Assembly: GCF_014639235.1 (NCBI RefSeq)
Contig: NZ_BMFU01000004.1
Location: forward strand, 1 to 64,000
Direction: 5' to 3'
Source: Paenibacillus silvae
GTDB taxonomy: Bacteria; Bacillota; Bacilli; Paenibacillales; Paenibacillaceae
DNA: 64,000 nucleotides
The notes below the pieces were generated by a model. The model was not told the origin of the DNA and did not search any database. It was given only the letters and a program-made list of their open reading frames with translations. Of this stretch, positions 42,409 through 50,187 are shown one piece after another. Within the stretch, counting starts at the first letter, position 1. Every line of letters begins with the position of its first letter. The position numbers and the translations under genes are program-made.

Positions 42409-43401
42409 TTAATATTCAACAACCATGGCAACATTTTGCCACCCGGCGCCAACGGTCCAGAACAACACCTTGTCACCGCGCTGTACCTTACCCGAGGTAA
42501 TGGCTCGATGCAGTGCTATAAACGGACTGCTGGTGGAGGTATAACCGAACTCGTCTCCAACGTATACGGCGATATCATCTGCGATGCCGATATTATCGGA
42601 TACCGCACGGATATTCGCTATGGACAGCTGGGAGAAACAAGCGGCTTTGATCTCGTCCGGCCTGATCTCGTTTCGCTGCAGCAAGGTCCGAATTGATTCG
42701 GAGGCGGCGTCAACACAGATGGAATCGTCAAACGGTGTGAATTGGACATGAAAGGCTCCTGCATCTACTCCGGTGCTGCCCAGCTTGGCGAGTCCTTCGG
42801 CGGGGAATAACGAATTTTGATACACACAGGTGTCCGTCTGATAGATCGAATCGATAAAACCAACAGCGTGCTCATCCCGTTCAACAATGACGGCTGCGGC
42901 TGCATCTCCAAAATTAGCGAAGTATACCGGGTCATCCGGACTGGCGTGAGGAGCAATATAATCCGAGCCGATAATCAAGGCACGTTTGATTCGCGGATTG
43001 CCGAGCATTTGACGACTGACCTGTTCAAAGGCTGCCGTCATGCCTGCACAGTTGGCATTGCTGTCGATACAGATGGTGTGGGCTGCTCCGCTGATCAGAT
43101 GATGAATCATTAAGGAATTCGTAGGGAAAATATACTCCGGTGTTTGGCTTGCGTACGCAATCAAGTCTATATCCTGGCCGGTGAAGCCGGTTTTGGCGAG
43201 AAGTTGTCGCGCTGCCTCAAGGGCCATAGTCAATGAATTTTCGTCATCACGATCAATCTTGTAACGCGAATCACGTCCGAGTGCTTTTAACAAACCGCGT
43301 ATATCTACCCCTCTTGCATCAAAATGTTCAATGTAAAAGTCATTGTACACCTTGGTTTCAGGGTGATATATGTCGATATCTACAATACGAATTCCAGCCA
43401 T
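42409..43401 (-). CDS. ketoacyl-ACP synthase III-like protein lacking the catalytic His and Asn
   Basis: 330 residues from ATG 43401, six bases after GAGGAGG; an upstream ATG at 43425 is unsupported. Thiolase fold: IAYASQTPEYIFPTNS, the nucleophile Cys118 in SNANCAGMTAAF, FANFGDAAAAVIVE and the C-terminal VGAGWQNVAMVVEY. In FabH the triad is completed by His (PHQAN) and Asn (GNTS); here the aligned positions read SIANIR (Ser260) and GYTSTSSP (Tyr287). So it is probably not a decarboxylating condensing enzyme; acyl transfer or ester formation is more likely. It follows the STAS-like gene by 60 bases. The true fabH must be elsewhere. Confidence 0.82.
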   Translation of the reverse strand: MAGIRIVDIDIYHPETKVYNDFYIEHFDARGVDIRGLLKALGRDSRYKIDRDDENSLTMALEAARQLLAKTGFTGQDIDLIAYASQTPEYIFPTNSLMIHHLISGAAHTICIDSNANCAGMTAAFEQVSRQMLGNPRIKRALIIGSDYIAPHASPDDPVYFANFGDAAAAVIVERDEHAVGFIDSIYQTDTCVYQNSLFPAEGLAKLGSTGVDAGAFHVQFTPFDDSICVDAASESIRTLLQRNEIRPDEIKAACFSQLSIANIRAVSDNIGIADDIAVYVGDEFGYTSTSSPFIALHRAITSGKVQRGDKVLFWTVGAGWQNVAMVVEY

Positions 43402-43461
43402 CGTCATCCTCCTCGTAAGTGGCAAGACAGAGTTGTAACAAACGCCAGGTGATGCAGATCG

Positions 43462-43803
43462 TTACGCTGAAATAATCTCCAGATTGTCGAGCCCTACGGA
43501 CCGGCCCAGTCGGGCAAGCTGCATTTTCAGAATGGCATTGTTCTCCAGAGTTAACACGACTTTTTGAAATTCATCCTTTTTGAACATGGTCAGGCATCCC
43601 TCAAGAAGAGGCACAATCTCAGGTGCAGTAACGTTAAGCTTTTTGCAGTCGATATCCAAACTGTACTCTTTGGTGTTGATGGAAGCGATGGTATCCTGAT
43701 ACGCCGAGATGGAACGAAGGCCATCCTCTTGGGAGAAGGAACCTTCCAACTCAATGTGCAGCACTTTCTTTGAAGCATCTGTCTTTAGATTGAAATTTCC
43801 CAT
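43462..43803 (-). CDS. STAS-like small protein, hypothetical
   Basis: 113 residues from ATG 43803, ten bases after AAGGAGAG (an ATG at 43827 precedes the ribosome site). The alternating pattern KKVLHIELEGSFSQEDGLRSI, YSLDIDCKKLNVTAPEIVPLL and QKVVLTLENNAILKMQLARLG resembles a STAS or similar alpha/beta domain, without the conserved Ser of anti-sigma antagonists being clear. No signal peptide. Just upstream of the KASIII-like gene on the same strand; probably co-transcribed. The family call is tentative. Confidence 0.55.
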   Translation of the reverse strand: MGNFNLKTDASKKVLHIELEGSFSQEDGLRSISAYQDTIASINTKEYSLDIDCKKLNVTAPEIVPLLEGCLTMFKKDEFQKVVLTLENNAILKMQLARLGRSVGLDNLEIISA

Positions 43804-44004
43804 TGCGCATAATCTCTCCTTCGTCATATGAATGAAAGCTATCCCTTATGGAATGAAGCAGTCCAATAGACCCTAAGACAAATGGTACAGGTCGGAAGGA
43901 TAATTTACCCATATTATAAAGGTATTATTGTAAAAAGATCAATAAAAAGGTCGAATGTTGTATATATATGTAGAACGATGAATTATTGGATTTCCCTAAA
44001 CGAT

Positions 44005-44043
44005 AAATTTACTGAATTTTCCTTAACGAAATTTACTGAATTT
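44005..44043. repeat. 24-bp tandem duplication over the CMD gene stop
   Basis: AAATTTACTGAATTT occurs at 44005-44019 and 44029-44043, within a longer unit CCTAAACGA/CCTTAACGA that is also repeated. On the minus strand this repeats the last codons (Ile-Gln-stop) of the CMD gene directly after its stop. Confidence 0.7.
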
Positions 44044-44401
44044 CCTCAATAGTGGCAAGCAGCACATTAAATGCACTGATAATTCGCGGAGCACCTACAC
44101 AAGGCGCGAGATGAAGCAGGATGCCCTTCAGTTCCTCCACGGTGATGCCCACACTTAGTGCCATGGCATAATGAACCCCGAGCTGCTCATACTGCCCCTG
44201 TGTAATTAAAGAGGAGATAATGGCAACTTCCTTCCACTGCTCTGTAATGGTTGTACGCTGAAAAATATCACCATATGCCGTTCCCATAATAAACTCGGAC
44301 AGCTCTGGAAAATGTTCTTTGATTGGTGCAAGTGCCTTCGCACCATACTGACCGGAAAGTTTAGCAAAGCGGTCTAGCCCCTGTGTTACCTGATCACTCA
44401 T
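44033..44401 (-). CDS. carboxymuconolactone decarboxylase (CMD/AhpD-like) family protein
   Basis: 122 residues. The central part TITEQWKEVAIISSLITQGQYEQLGVHYAMALSVGIT and the ending LLHLAPCVGAPRIISAFNVL match the CMD family as found in gamma-carboxymuconolactone decarboxylases. It has Glu and His positions of that family but no CxxC, so it is not an AhpD-type disulfide reductase. It follows the TPP enzyme by 12 bases; its AGGAGG overlaps the preceding stop region, so the two are coupled. The substrate is unknown; the TPP enzyme product is a possible one. Confidence 0.8.
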   Translation of the reverse strand: MSDQVTQGLDRFAKLSGQYGAKALAPIKEHFPELSEFIMGTAYGDIFQRTTITEQWKEVAIISSLITQGQYEQLGVHYAMALSVGITVEELKGILLHLAPCVGAPRIISAFNVLLATIEEIQ

Positions 44402-44413
44402 GTCTCATACCTC

Positions 44414-46051
44414 CTAATTCAAATGGACTACCCGGTGAGCTGTTGGTGGAATTTCATCCCGATCGGTCAGCAGCTCGATGACAGCGACTTGTTTGAGCTT
44501 CAACGCGGCCTCCAGAGCAGTAGAGAACTGCGGCAGCGTTTCTGCGCGGTAGGCTGTGGCTCCCAAAGCTTCCGCAAATTGAACAGCATCCATCGGGACT
44601 TCATACAATGTGCCATCAATGCGGCCCGTCGTTTTTTCCATACCCTTCAGTGCCATATCCAGCTGTTTGTTGTTGACCACGATAAAAATGACAGGCAGGT
44701 TTTTGCAGACAGCAGTATTGATTTCCGTGCCCAGCATCATGAAACAGCCGTCTCCGGTAATACACACCACCGTCTCCTCAGGTGCAGCGGCCTTGGCACC
44801 GATTGCCATGCCAATGGCATTGCCCATGCAGGCGAAGTAGGCATCAAATATGAAACTGCCCGGTTTCTTCACTTTATATCGCTGTACGGCATGGAAGCCA
44901 TGACTTCCATCATCTACGAACAACTTGTGATCATACGGAAGCATGTCACTCATTCGATCCAGCACAGCTGCGAGAGACAGATGTGGCAGCTCGGGTAATC
45001 GGGACTGATACGGTACAGGCTGGCTGAAACCTTCGGAGACAGCAGCAGGCTTCGGAGGCAGGATGCTCAGCAGATATTGCAGATTGTCTTTGATGTCGCC
45101 GGTAATATGTAAGGTTTTGGATTGAAGGATTTTGCCTACGAAGGTTGGGTCGGTATCTATCTGGATTAGCTGTGCCGGATGATTGTGCGGCTTGAGATTA
45201 CAGAGCGTCATATCACTTAGCCTGGAGCCAAGCACAAGGTACAGATCACTTTGATTCAACAACTCGTCCCCATGCGGGAAGCCGCCTACGCCGCAGGGGC
45301 CGTGATACAAGGCATGATCCCATGCGATGGCTCCTTTGCCGCCGGGCGTTGTAATCACAGGAAGGTTTAACGTTTCAGCGAGCTGCCGCAGTTCCTCATG
45401 AGCCCCGGCGCGAGTTACCCCTTTGCCTGCAATAATTAAAGGATGCTGTGCTTGCTCGATTAGCGGCAGGATTCGATTCAGATTCGAGATGCTAAGTAAT
45501 GGCTCAGGTTCGGGAATAGCAATATGGCAGGCGGGAAGCTGCTCGGTTTGTACGTCAAAAGGAAGACAGAGATGCACAGGGCCTTTGCTTGGACCAAGTG
45601 CAATAGAAATGGCATGGCTCAGAATGGTGCCAAAGTGATCTCCACGCTCGATGAGTTTGCTGAACAGTGTAGCGGGTCTGAACATTTCGGCCAGATCGGC
45701 CAGATATGAAGAGGAGTCCTGACATTGAGGAATACCCAGCTCCTGAATGGATTGATGACCCGTAAGGAACAGAACAGGCAGATTGTTGGCTTTGGCATGG
45801 GCCGCTGCCGTAAGCAGGTTGGTTCCTCCGGGTCCTGATGTAGCGAAGGCTACACCGAGACGACCTGTCTGCAGCGCGTACCCCGAGGCGGCAAAGCCTG
45901 AACTGGCCTCGTGGCGACCGGGGATGAATTCCAGACCGTGATCGACCATTTTCAGAAGAGCGGGACAGATTGATTTTCCGATAATACCAAATACATGAGT
46001 GACGCCCAGATTGCGCAGTGCTTCTGCCAAGTAATCCGCAACAGTTCTCAC
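44414..46051 (-). CDS. thiamine pyrophosphate enzyme, acetolactate synthase/decarboxylase-like
   Basis: 545 residues from GTG 46051 (CGAGGTG seven bases upstream), giving the N-terminus VRTVADYLAEALRNLGVTHVFG. Three-domain architecture: the Pyr domain with the catalytic Glu in PGRHEASSGFAASGYA, the central domain, and the PP domain with the metal motif GDGCFMM...VVNN near 430-460. This could be an acetolactate synthase, benzoylformate or phenylpyruvate decarboxylase-like, or oxalyl-CoA type enzyme. No regulatory subunit or ilvC is adjacent, so branched-chain synthesis is less likely. First gene of the pair with the CMD protein. Confidence 0.8.
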   Translation of the reverse strand: MRTVADYLAEALRNLGVTHVFGIIGKSICPALLKMVDHGLEFIPGRHEASSGFAASGYALQTGRLGVAFATSGPGGTNLLTAAAHAKANNLPVLFLTGHQSIQELGIPQCQDSSSYLADLAEMFRPATLFSKLIERGDHFGTILSHAISIALGPSKGPVHLCLPFDVQTEQLPACHIAIPEPEPLLSISNLNRILPLIEQAQHPLIIAGKGVTRAGAHEELRQLAETLNLPVITTPGGKGAIAWDHALYHGPCGVGGFPHGDELLNQSDLYLVLGSRLSDMTLCNLKPHNHPAQLIQIDTDPTFVGKILQSKTLHITGDIKDNLQYLLSILPPKPAAVSEGFSQPVPYQSRLPELPHLSLAAVLDRMSDMLPYDHKLFVDDGSHGFHAVQRYKVKKPGSFIFDAYFACMGNAIGMAIGAKAAAPEETVVCITGDGCFMMLGTEINTAVCKNLPVIFIVVNNKQLDMALKGMEKTTGRIDGTLYEVPMDAVQFAEALGATAYRAETLPQFSTALEAALKLKQVAVIELLTDRDEIPPTAHRVVHLN

Positions 46052-46394
46052 GCGTGAACACCTCGTTTCAAGTAGTAGGTTTTTAGAACCAGGCGGCTTA
46101 TCCGATTGCACATGTTGGTATTTCTCTAAGGTTGTAAAAGGAATAATTCCTTGATATTAGAAATCGTATCTTTTTTTGTGTTTTCTTGTCAACACTTTCG
46201 TGAATCTAATTTCCTGATTCTAAAGTTGTGAACGCTTCAATTTTAATGAATTCGATTACATAAATGTGATGTATGTTCTACAACTAATTACCTATATGAA
46301 TTAACGTAATGACGCAATGGTGCGATAATGTAATGATCGAACAGCGTATCTGACACAGGATTTCTGCTATACTGAAAGTGAACTGGAGGTAATT
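46052..46394. promoter_or_regulatory. 343-bp divergent region with an extended -10 for the Gfo/Idh gene
   Basis: AT-rich region between the TPP enzyme and the oxidoreductase genes. TGCTATACT (46365-46373) is an extended -10 about 20 bases before the oxidoreductase start; no good -35 is present. No repeats or frames of note otherwise. Confidence 0.45.
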
Positions 46395-47375
46395 ATGATG
46401 AATGCATTGAAAATGGCTGTGATCGGCCTGGGGAAAATGGGCTTACATATGATTGATCAAGCGAAGAATACACAGATGGAACGGCCCGTGGAAATTGCTG
46501 CGGTATGTGATGCCAATGACGAAGGTCTGAAAGCTTTTGCTGCAGCCCATCCATCTGTGAAAACATATCTTGACTACCAGCAGCTGCTGGACGAGCAGCA
46601 GATTGATCTGGTATACATTGCTGTGCCGCCGAGATATCATTATCCGGTCGTTATGGAAGCGCTGAAGCGCAATATTCATGTGTTCTGTGAGAAACCGCTG
46701 GCGAACAGTCTGGAAGAAGCAGGCCAGATGCTGGAAGCAGCCGAGCAAGCCGCAGAGCGGGCTGGAGTAGTTAACGCCATTCATTTCTCTATGCCGCATG
46801 AACCTGCGGTGCTCAAGCTGCAGGACATGATTAGACAGCATGCTGTAGGCAGCATTCGCAAAATAGATCTAATCCTGCAATTCCCGCAGTGGCCGCGCTC
46901 CTGGCAGCAGAATGACTGGATTACAAGCCGTGAGCAGGGAGGCTTCATCCTGGAGGTGGGCATTCACTGGATTCATATGATGCAGCAGGTGTTTGGGCAG
47001 CTTCATGTGCTGGAAGCCCGAGTGACTTATCCTGCAGATCAGCCGGATGCGTGTGAGCAAGAAGTCCAGGCCGTGCTTGCACTGTCTGATGGAACGCGCA
47101 TTCATGTACAGGGCATTTCTCACTTTGCTGGCGAGGAACGGGTATCTATGGTTGTATACGGAACGGAAGGCACGATCGCGCTGGAAAACTGGGATGAGCT
47201 GATGAGCGGACCTATCGGACAGCCGCTGTCTGCGGTGGAAGTGCTGGAATCCTCAAGCGAGCTGCCTGTTCTGAAACATGTGATCAATCGTATACAGGGT
47301 AAACCCGGAAAAATATACACATTCCAGGATGGATATGAGGCACAAAAGGTGCTGGAGGCATTGCGGAAGAATTAA
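46395..47375 (+). CDS. Gfo/Idh/MocA family oxidoreductase
   Basis: 326 residues with GGAGG before the ATG. The Rossmann start VIGLGKMGLHMIDQA, then VYIAVPPRYHYPVVMEAL and HVFCEKPLANSLEEA (with the active-site Lys of the EKP motif) define the family; GGFILEVGIHWIHMM supplies the catalytic His-containing stretch in the C-terminal domain. Such NAD(P)-dependent enzymes act on sugars, sugar acids or inositols. It leads a transcript with the HAD phosphatase and stands before a sugar-uptake block, so a carbohydrate substrate is likely. Confidence 0.88.
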   Translation: MMNALKMAVIGLGKMGLHMIDQAKNTQMERPVEIAAVCDANDEGLKAFAAAHPSVKTYLDYQQLLDEQQIDLVYIAVPPRYHYPVVMEALKRNIHVFCEKPLANSLEEAGQMLEAAEQAAERAGVVNAIHFSMPHEPAVLKLQDMIRQHAVGSIRKIDLILQFPQWPRSWQQNDWITSREQGGFILEVGIHWIHMMQQVFGQLHVLEARVTYPADQPDACEQEVQAVLALSDGTRIHVQGISHFAGEERVSMVVYGTEGTIALENWDELMSGPIGQPLSAVEVLESSSELPVLKHVINRIQGKPGKIYTFQDGYEAQKVLEALRKN

Positions 47376-47393
47376 TCGAAAGGAATGATGGAT

Positions 47394-48080
47394 ATGACGA
47401 AAAAAACGGTACTGCGCAAACCGGAAGCGATGATTTTTGATATGGATGGCACGTTGTTTCAGACAGAGACCTTGCTTTTGCCTGCCTACCATCAGTTATT
47501 TGATACGCTGCGTGCAGAAGGACATTTTGAAGGTGAAACGCCGCCGGAAGAGCGGATGCTGGGCAGTCTGGGCATGCTGCTGGAGGATATCTGGAAGGTG
47601 GTTATGCCTGAGGCATCGGAAGCGGCTCATCGCCGGGCAGATGAGTTGCTGCTGCAGCTGGAGATTGAAGGACTGGACGGTGGCAGCTCCAGGCTGTATC
47701 CCGGCGTGAAAGAAACACTTGAAGCGCTGAAGGCACAAGGCGTTCGTCTGTTTGTTGCCAGCAACGGTCTGGAGGATTATGTCAAGGGGGTGGCGTTCGC
47801 CCACGAGATTATGCCCTTGTTTGAAGGGGTATACAGTGCGGGACAGTATAAAACACCTTCCAAAATCAATCTCGTTCAGATTTTGCTGCAGAAACACCGG
47901 ATTCAGGATGCATGGATGGTGGGGGATCGTTCCTCGGACGTCGAAGCGGGTAAAATGAATCATCAAACCGTCATTGGCTGTGCATATGCCGGATTCGGAA
48001 GAGACGAAGAACTGGCTGGATCAGATGCGCTGATCTCCGAATTTGCAGAGCTGCTGCGACTTTACGAAGAAGCGGAGTAA
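47394..48080 (+). CDS. HAD superfamily phosphatase
   Basis: 228 residues; ATG 47394 is chosen because AAAGGA is then nine bases away (47385 would touch it). MIFDMDGTLF is HAD motif I, FVASNGLEDY motif II, TPSKINLVQ the motif III Lys and MVGDRSSDVEAGKMN motif IV. The helical cap between motifs I and II marks a beta-phosphoglucomutase or phosphoglycolate phosphatase type. Substrate unknown; probably a phosphorylated sugar given the neighbours. It begins 18 bases after the oxidoreductase and is followed by a terminator. Confidence 0.88.
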   Translation: MTKKTVLRKPEAMIFDMDGTLFQTETLLLPAYHQLFDTLRAEGHFEGETPPEERMLGSLGMLLEDIWKVVMPEASEAAHRRADELLLQLEIEGLDGGSSRLYPGVKETLEALKAQGVRLFVASNGLEDYVKGVAFAHEIMPLFEGVYSAGQYKTPSKINLVQILLQKHRIQDAWMVGDRSSDVEAGKMNHQTVIGCAYAGFGRDEELAGSDALISEFAELLRLYEEAE

Positions 48081-48111
48081 GCTGCTGCACGATTATAGAA
48101 TACGATTCCAC

Positions 48112-48155
48112 AAACCTGCATTACAGGCGTGATTGACGTCTGTGCAGGTTTTTTT
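48112..48155 (+). terminator. terminator after the HAD gene
   Basis: AAACCTGCA and TGCAGGTTT close a larger loop with inner ACAGGCG/GACGTCTGT pairs, followed by a run of T. Confidence 0.8.
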
Positions 48156-48266
48156 GTTCTGATCACGCAGTCACATCCTCCCCTGTAGAAAGTTGATTTC
48201 CCTATCCCGCATCGGTAGTAAATCCCTCTATACTTTCATTCAAAAGCTATAGGGGGCCTGAAACTG

Positions 48267-49157
48267 ATGAAACCATCCAAACTGAACGCCTACATCTTCA
48301 TACTGCCAAGCCTTTTCCTCACACTGGTATTCGGAATCTATCCGTTGTTATGGGCTCTGCGTTATATGTTCTATGACTATCAGGGCATCGGCAAACCCGT
48401 GTTTATCGGACTGGATAACTTCGGGCGGATTATACGGGACGGACAGTTCTGGGAGTCTGTCAAAAATACAGGGGTTTACGCGCTCGGGAAACTGGTCGTT
48501 ACGATCCCGCTTTCACTCATTCTCGCTATTATTCTGAATCGCAAGTGGCGTGGCCGTTCGTTATTCAGAGCGGTATTTTATCTTCCGACCATCTTCAGTG
48601 CTTCGGTTATGGCTATCGTGTTTTTTATAATTTTCAATTCATATAACGGTATTCTGAATCAGCTGCTGCTCAAATATCACATCATTGGCGAGCCGATCAG
48701 CTGGCTGGGGGCGGATCATGCGATGCTGACGACCATCATCATTGCCATCTGGGGCGCTGTCGGCAACTACATGTTGTTGTTCATCGCAGGCTTACAGAGC
48801 ATTCCAGAGGAACTATATGAGGCGGCTTCATTGGACGGGGCGAGTGAGTTTCAGAAGCTCCGCAACGTAACCATTCCGCTGCTGGGGCCAGTTCTGCAGA
48901 TGATCATTATGCTTGCCATCACAACCGCGCTTAAAGGTTACGAGAGCATTATGGTATTAACCGAAGGAGGCCCGTATGGGAAAACAGAGGTTATGTACCT
49001 GTACCTGTTCAAATTGCTGTTCCCGGTATCGGCAGATACGCAATCCCTTCAACAGCTGGGATACGGAAGTGCAGTCGGCTTCACAACGGCTCTCATGGTA
49101 GGTGCGGTTACGCTTATTTACTTCCAGATTTCCAAAAAGCTTAATGATGTTTACTAA
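48267..49157 (+). CDS. ABC sugar transporter permease (MalF/UgpA type)
   Basis: 296 residues, six membrane segments, with the ATPase-contact EAA loop YEAASLDGASEFQKLRNVTIP near 205-225. The N-terminus FILPSLFLTLVFGIYPLLWAL is the usual CUT1 permease start. It forms a heterodimer with the next gene product and takes substrate from the lipoprotein at 53686. No ATPase gene is in the block; in Firmicutes a shared MsmX-type ATPase usually serves such systems. First gene of the uptake block. Confidence 0.92.
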   Translation: MKPSKLNAYIFILPSLFLTLVFGIYPLLWALRYMFYDYQGIGKPVFIGLDNFGRIIRDGQFWESVKNTGVYALGKLVVTIPLSLILAIILNRKWRGRSLFRAVFYLPTIFSASVMAIVFFIIFNSYNGILNQLLLKYHIIGEPISWLGADHAMLTTIIIAIWGAVGNYMLLFIAGLQSIPEELYEAASLDGASEFQKLRNVTIPLLGPVLQMIIMLAITTALKGYESIMVLTEGGPYGKTEVMYLYLFKLLFPVSADTQSLQQLGYGSAVGFTTALMVGAVTLIYFQISKKLNDVY

Positions 49158-49181
49158 ATGAATGAACAGGAGGAAACGATG

Positions 49182-50066
49182 ATGACTCAAACCGTGCTTG
49201 CACCTTCAAGTTCAAATGCTACAGGCTCATTCAGGTGGGCGCGCTGGACCAAACGAACAGTGCTCTTTATATTTCTGATTATCATTGCGCTATTATCGTT
49301 GTTCCCGATTGTTCTTGTACTGTTAGGTTCATTCAAATCCAATCAGGAGCTGACAGGCGGAGCAACCATCTGGCCGAAAATATGGCAGTTCACGAATTAT
49401 GCCCAGGCATGGAAAACTGCGAATTTTTCCGGTTTTACCATCAACAGCGTTTTTGTAAGCATTGCGACAACCGTGGGCACATTACTGGTATCTTCCATGG
49501 CAGCTTATGCAGTAGACCGGGTTAACTTCAAAGGGAAAAAAGCCTATACCTTGCTCATGGCGTCCACCTTGTTCATCTCCATTGGAGCGGTGGTGCTCCG
49601 TCCGCAATTTGATCTGATGGTCAAACTCGGATTAAACAATTCATTATGGGGCGTCATCATTATACTAATCAGTGCTCATGCCGCAACCTATTTTATTCTG
49701 GTCGGTTTCTTCAAAAGCATCCCCCGTGAGCTGGATGAGGCGGCCATGATCGACGGCTGTAATTTCTTCACTACGTACTGGCGCATTATTTTGCCGCTGC
49801 TGCGTCCGGGTCTGGCGGTTGCCGGTTTGGGTGTGTTCCAGAACTCATGGAACGAGTATATCCTTCCTTTTGTATTTACGATGAGCAATCCCAAGCTGCA
49901 AACATTGCCTGTTGGTCTCGCGAATCTGCGCTACGGAATCGGAGCAGCGGCAGAGGTGCAGTTGATGATGGCTGGGGCCTGCCTGTCGATTTTGCCATTG
50001 TTAATCGTGTATATTTTTGCCAATAAATCGTTTATGCAAGTTACGCTTGGGGCTGTCAAAGGCTAG
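49182..50066 (+). CDS. ABC sugar transporter permease (MalG/UgpE type)
   Basis: 294 residues from ATG 49182, eight bases after CAGGAGG; 49179 and 49158 are alternatives, the last without a ribosome site. Six membrane segments and the EAA loop DEAAMIDGCNFFTTYWRIIL identify the second CUT1 permease. It starts 24 bases after the first permease, so co-translation is likely. Its conserved ending (YIFANKSFMQVTLGAVKG) is typical. Confidence 0.92.
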   Translation: MTQTVLAPSSSNATGSFRWARWTKRTVLFIFLIIIALLSLFPIVLVLLGSFKSNQELTGGATIWPKIWQFTNYAQAWKTANFSGFTINSVFVSIATTVGTLLVSSMAAYAVDRVNFKGKKAYTLLMASTLFISIGAVVLRPQFDLMVKLGLNNSLWGVIIILISAHAATYFILVGFFKSIPRELDEAAMIDGCNFFTTYWRIILPLLRPGLAVAGLGVFQNSWNEYILPFVFTMSNPKLQTLPVGLANLRYGIGAAAEVQLMMAGACLSILPLLIVYIFANKSFMQVTLGAVKG

Positions 50067-50122
50067 GCGGCCAAACGGAACAATCGAGATTCAGGGGATG
50101 GTATTCCGAGCAGATTCCGCTG

Positions 50123-50131
50123 TGCTATACT
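50123..50131 (+). promoter_or_regulatory. extended -10 element upstream of the sensor kinase gene
   Basis: TGCTATACT is an extended -10 of sigma-A type about 57 bases before the kinase gene. The -35 region (TTCCGA) is poor. It could give the two-component genes basal expression independent of the permeases. Confidence 0.4.
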
Positions 50132-50187
50132 CTTGTTAAAATTACAGCGGACAAGGCCAGCCCTCGTTCAAGGAGTGACCGCCTATC

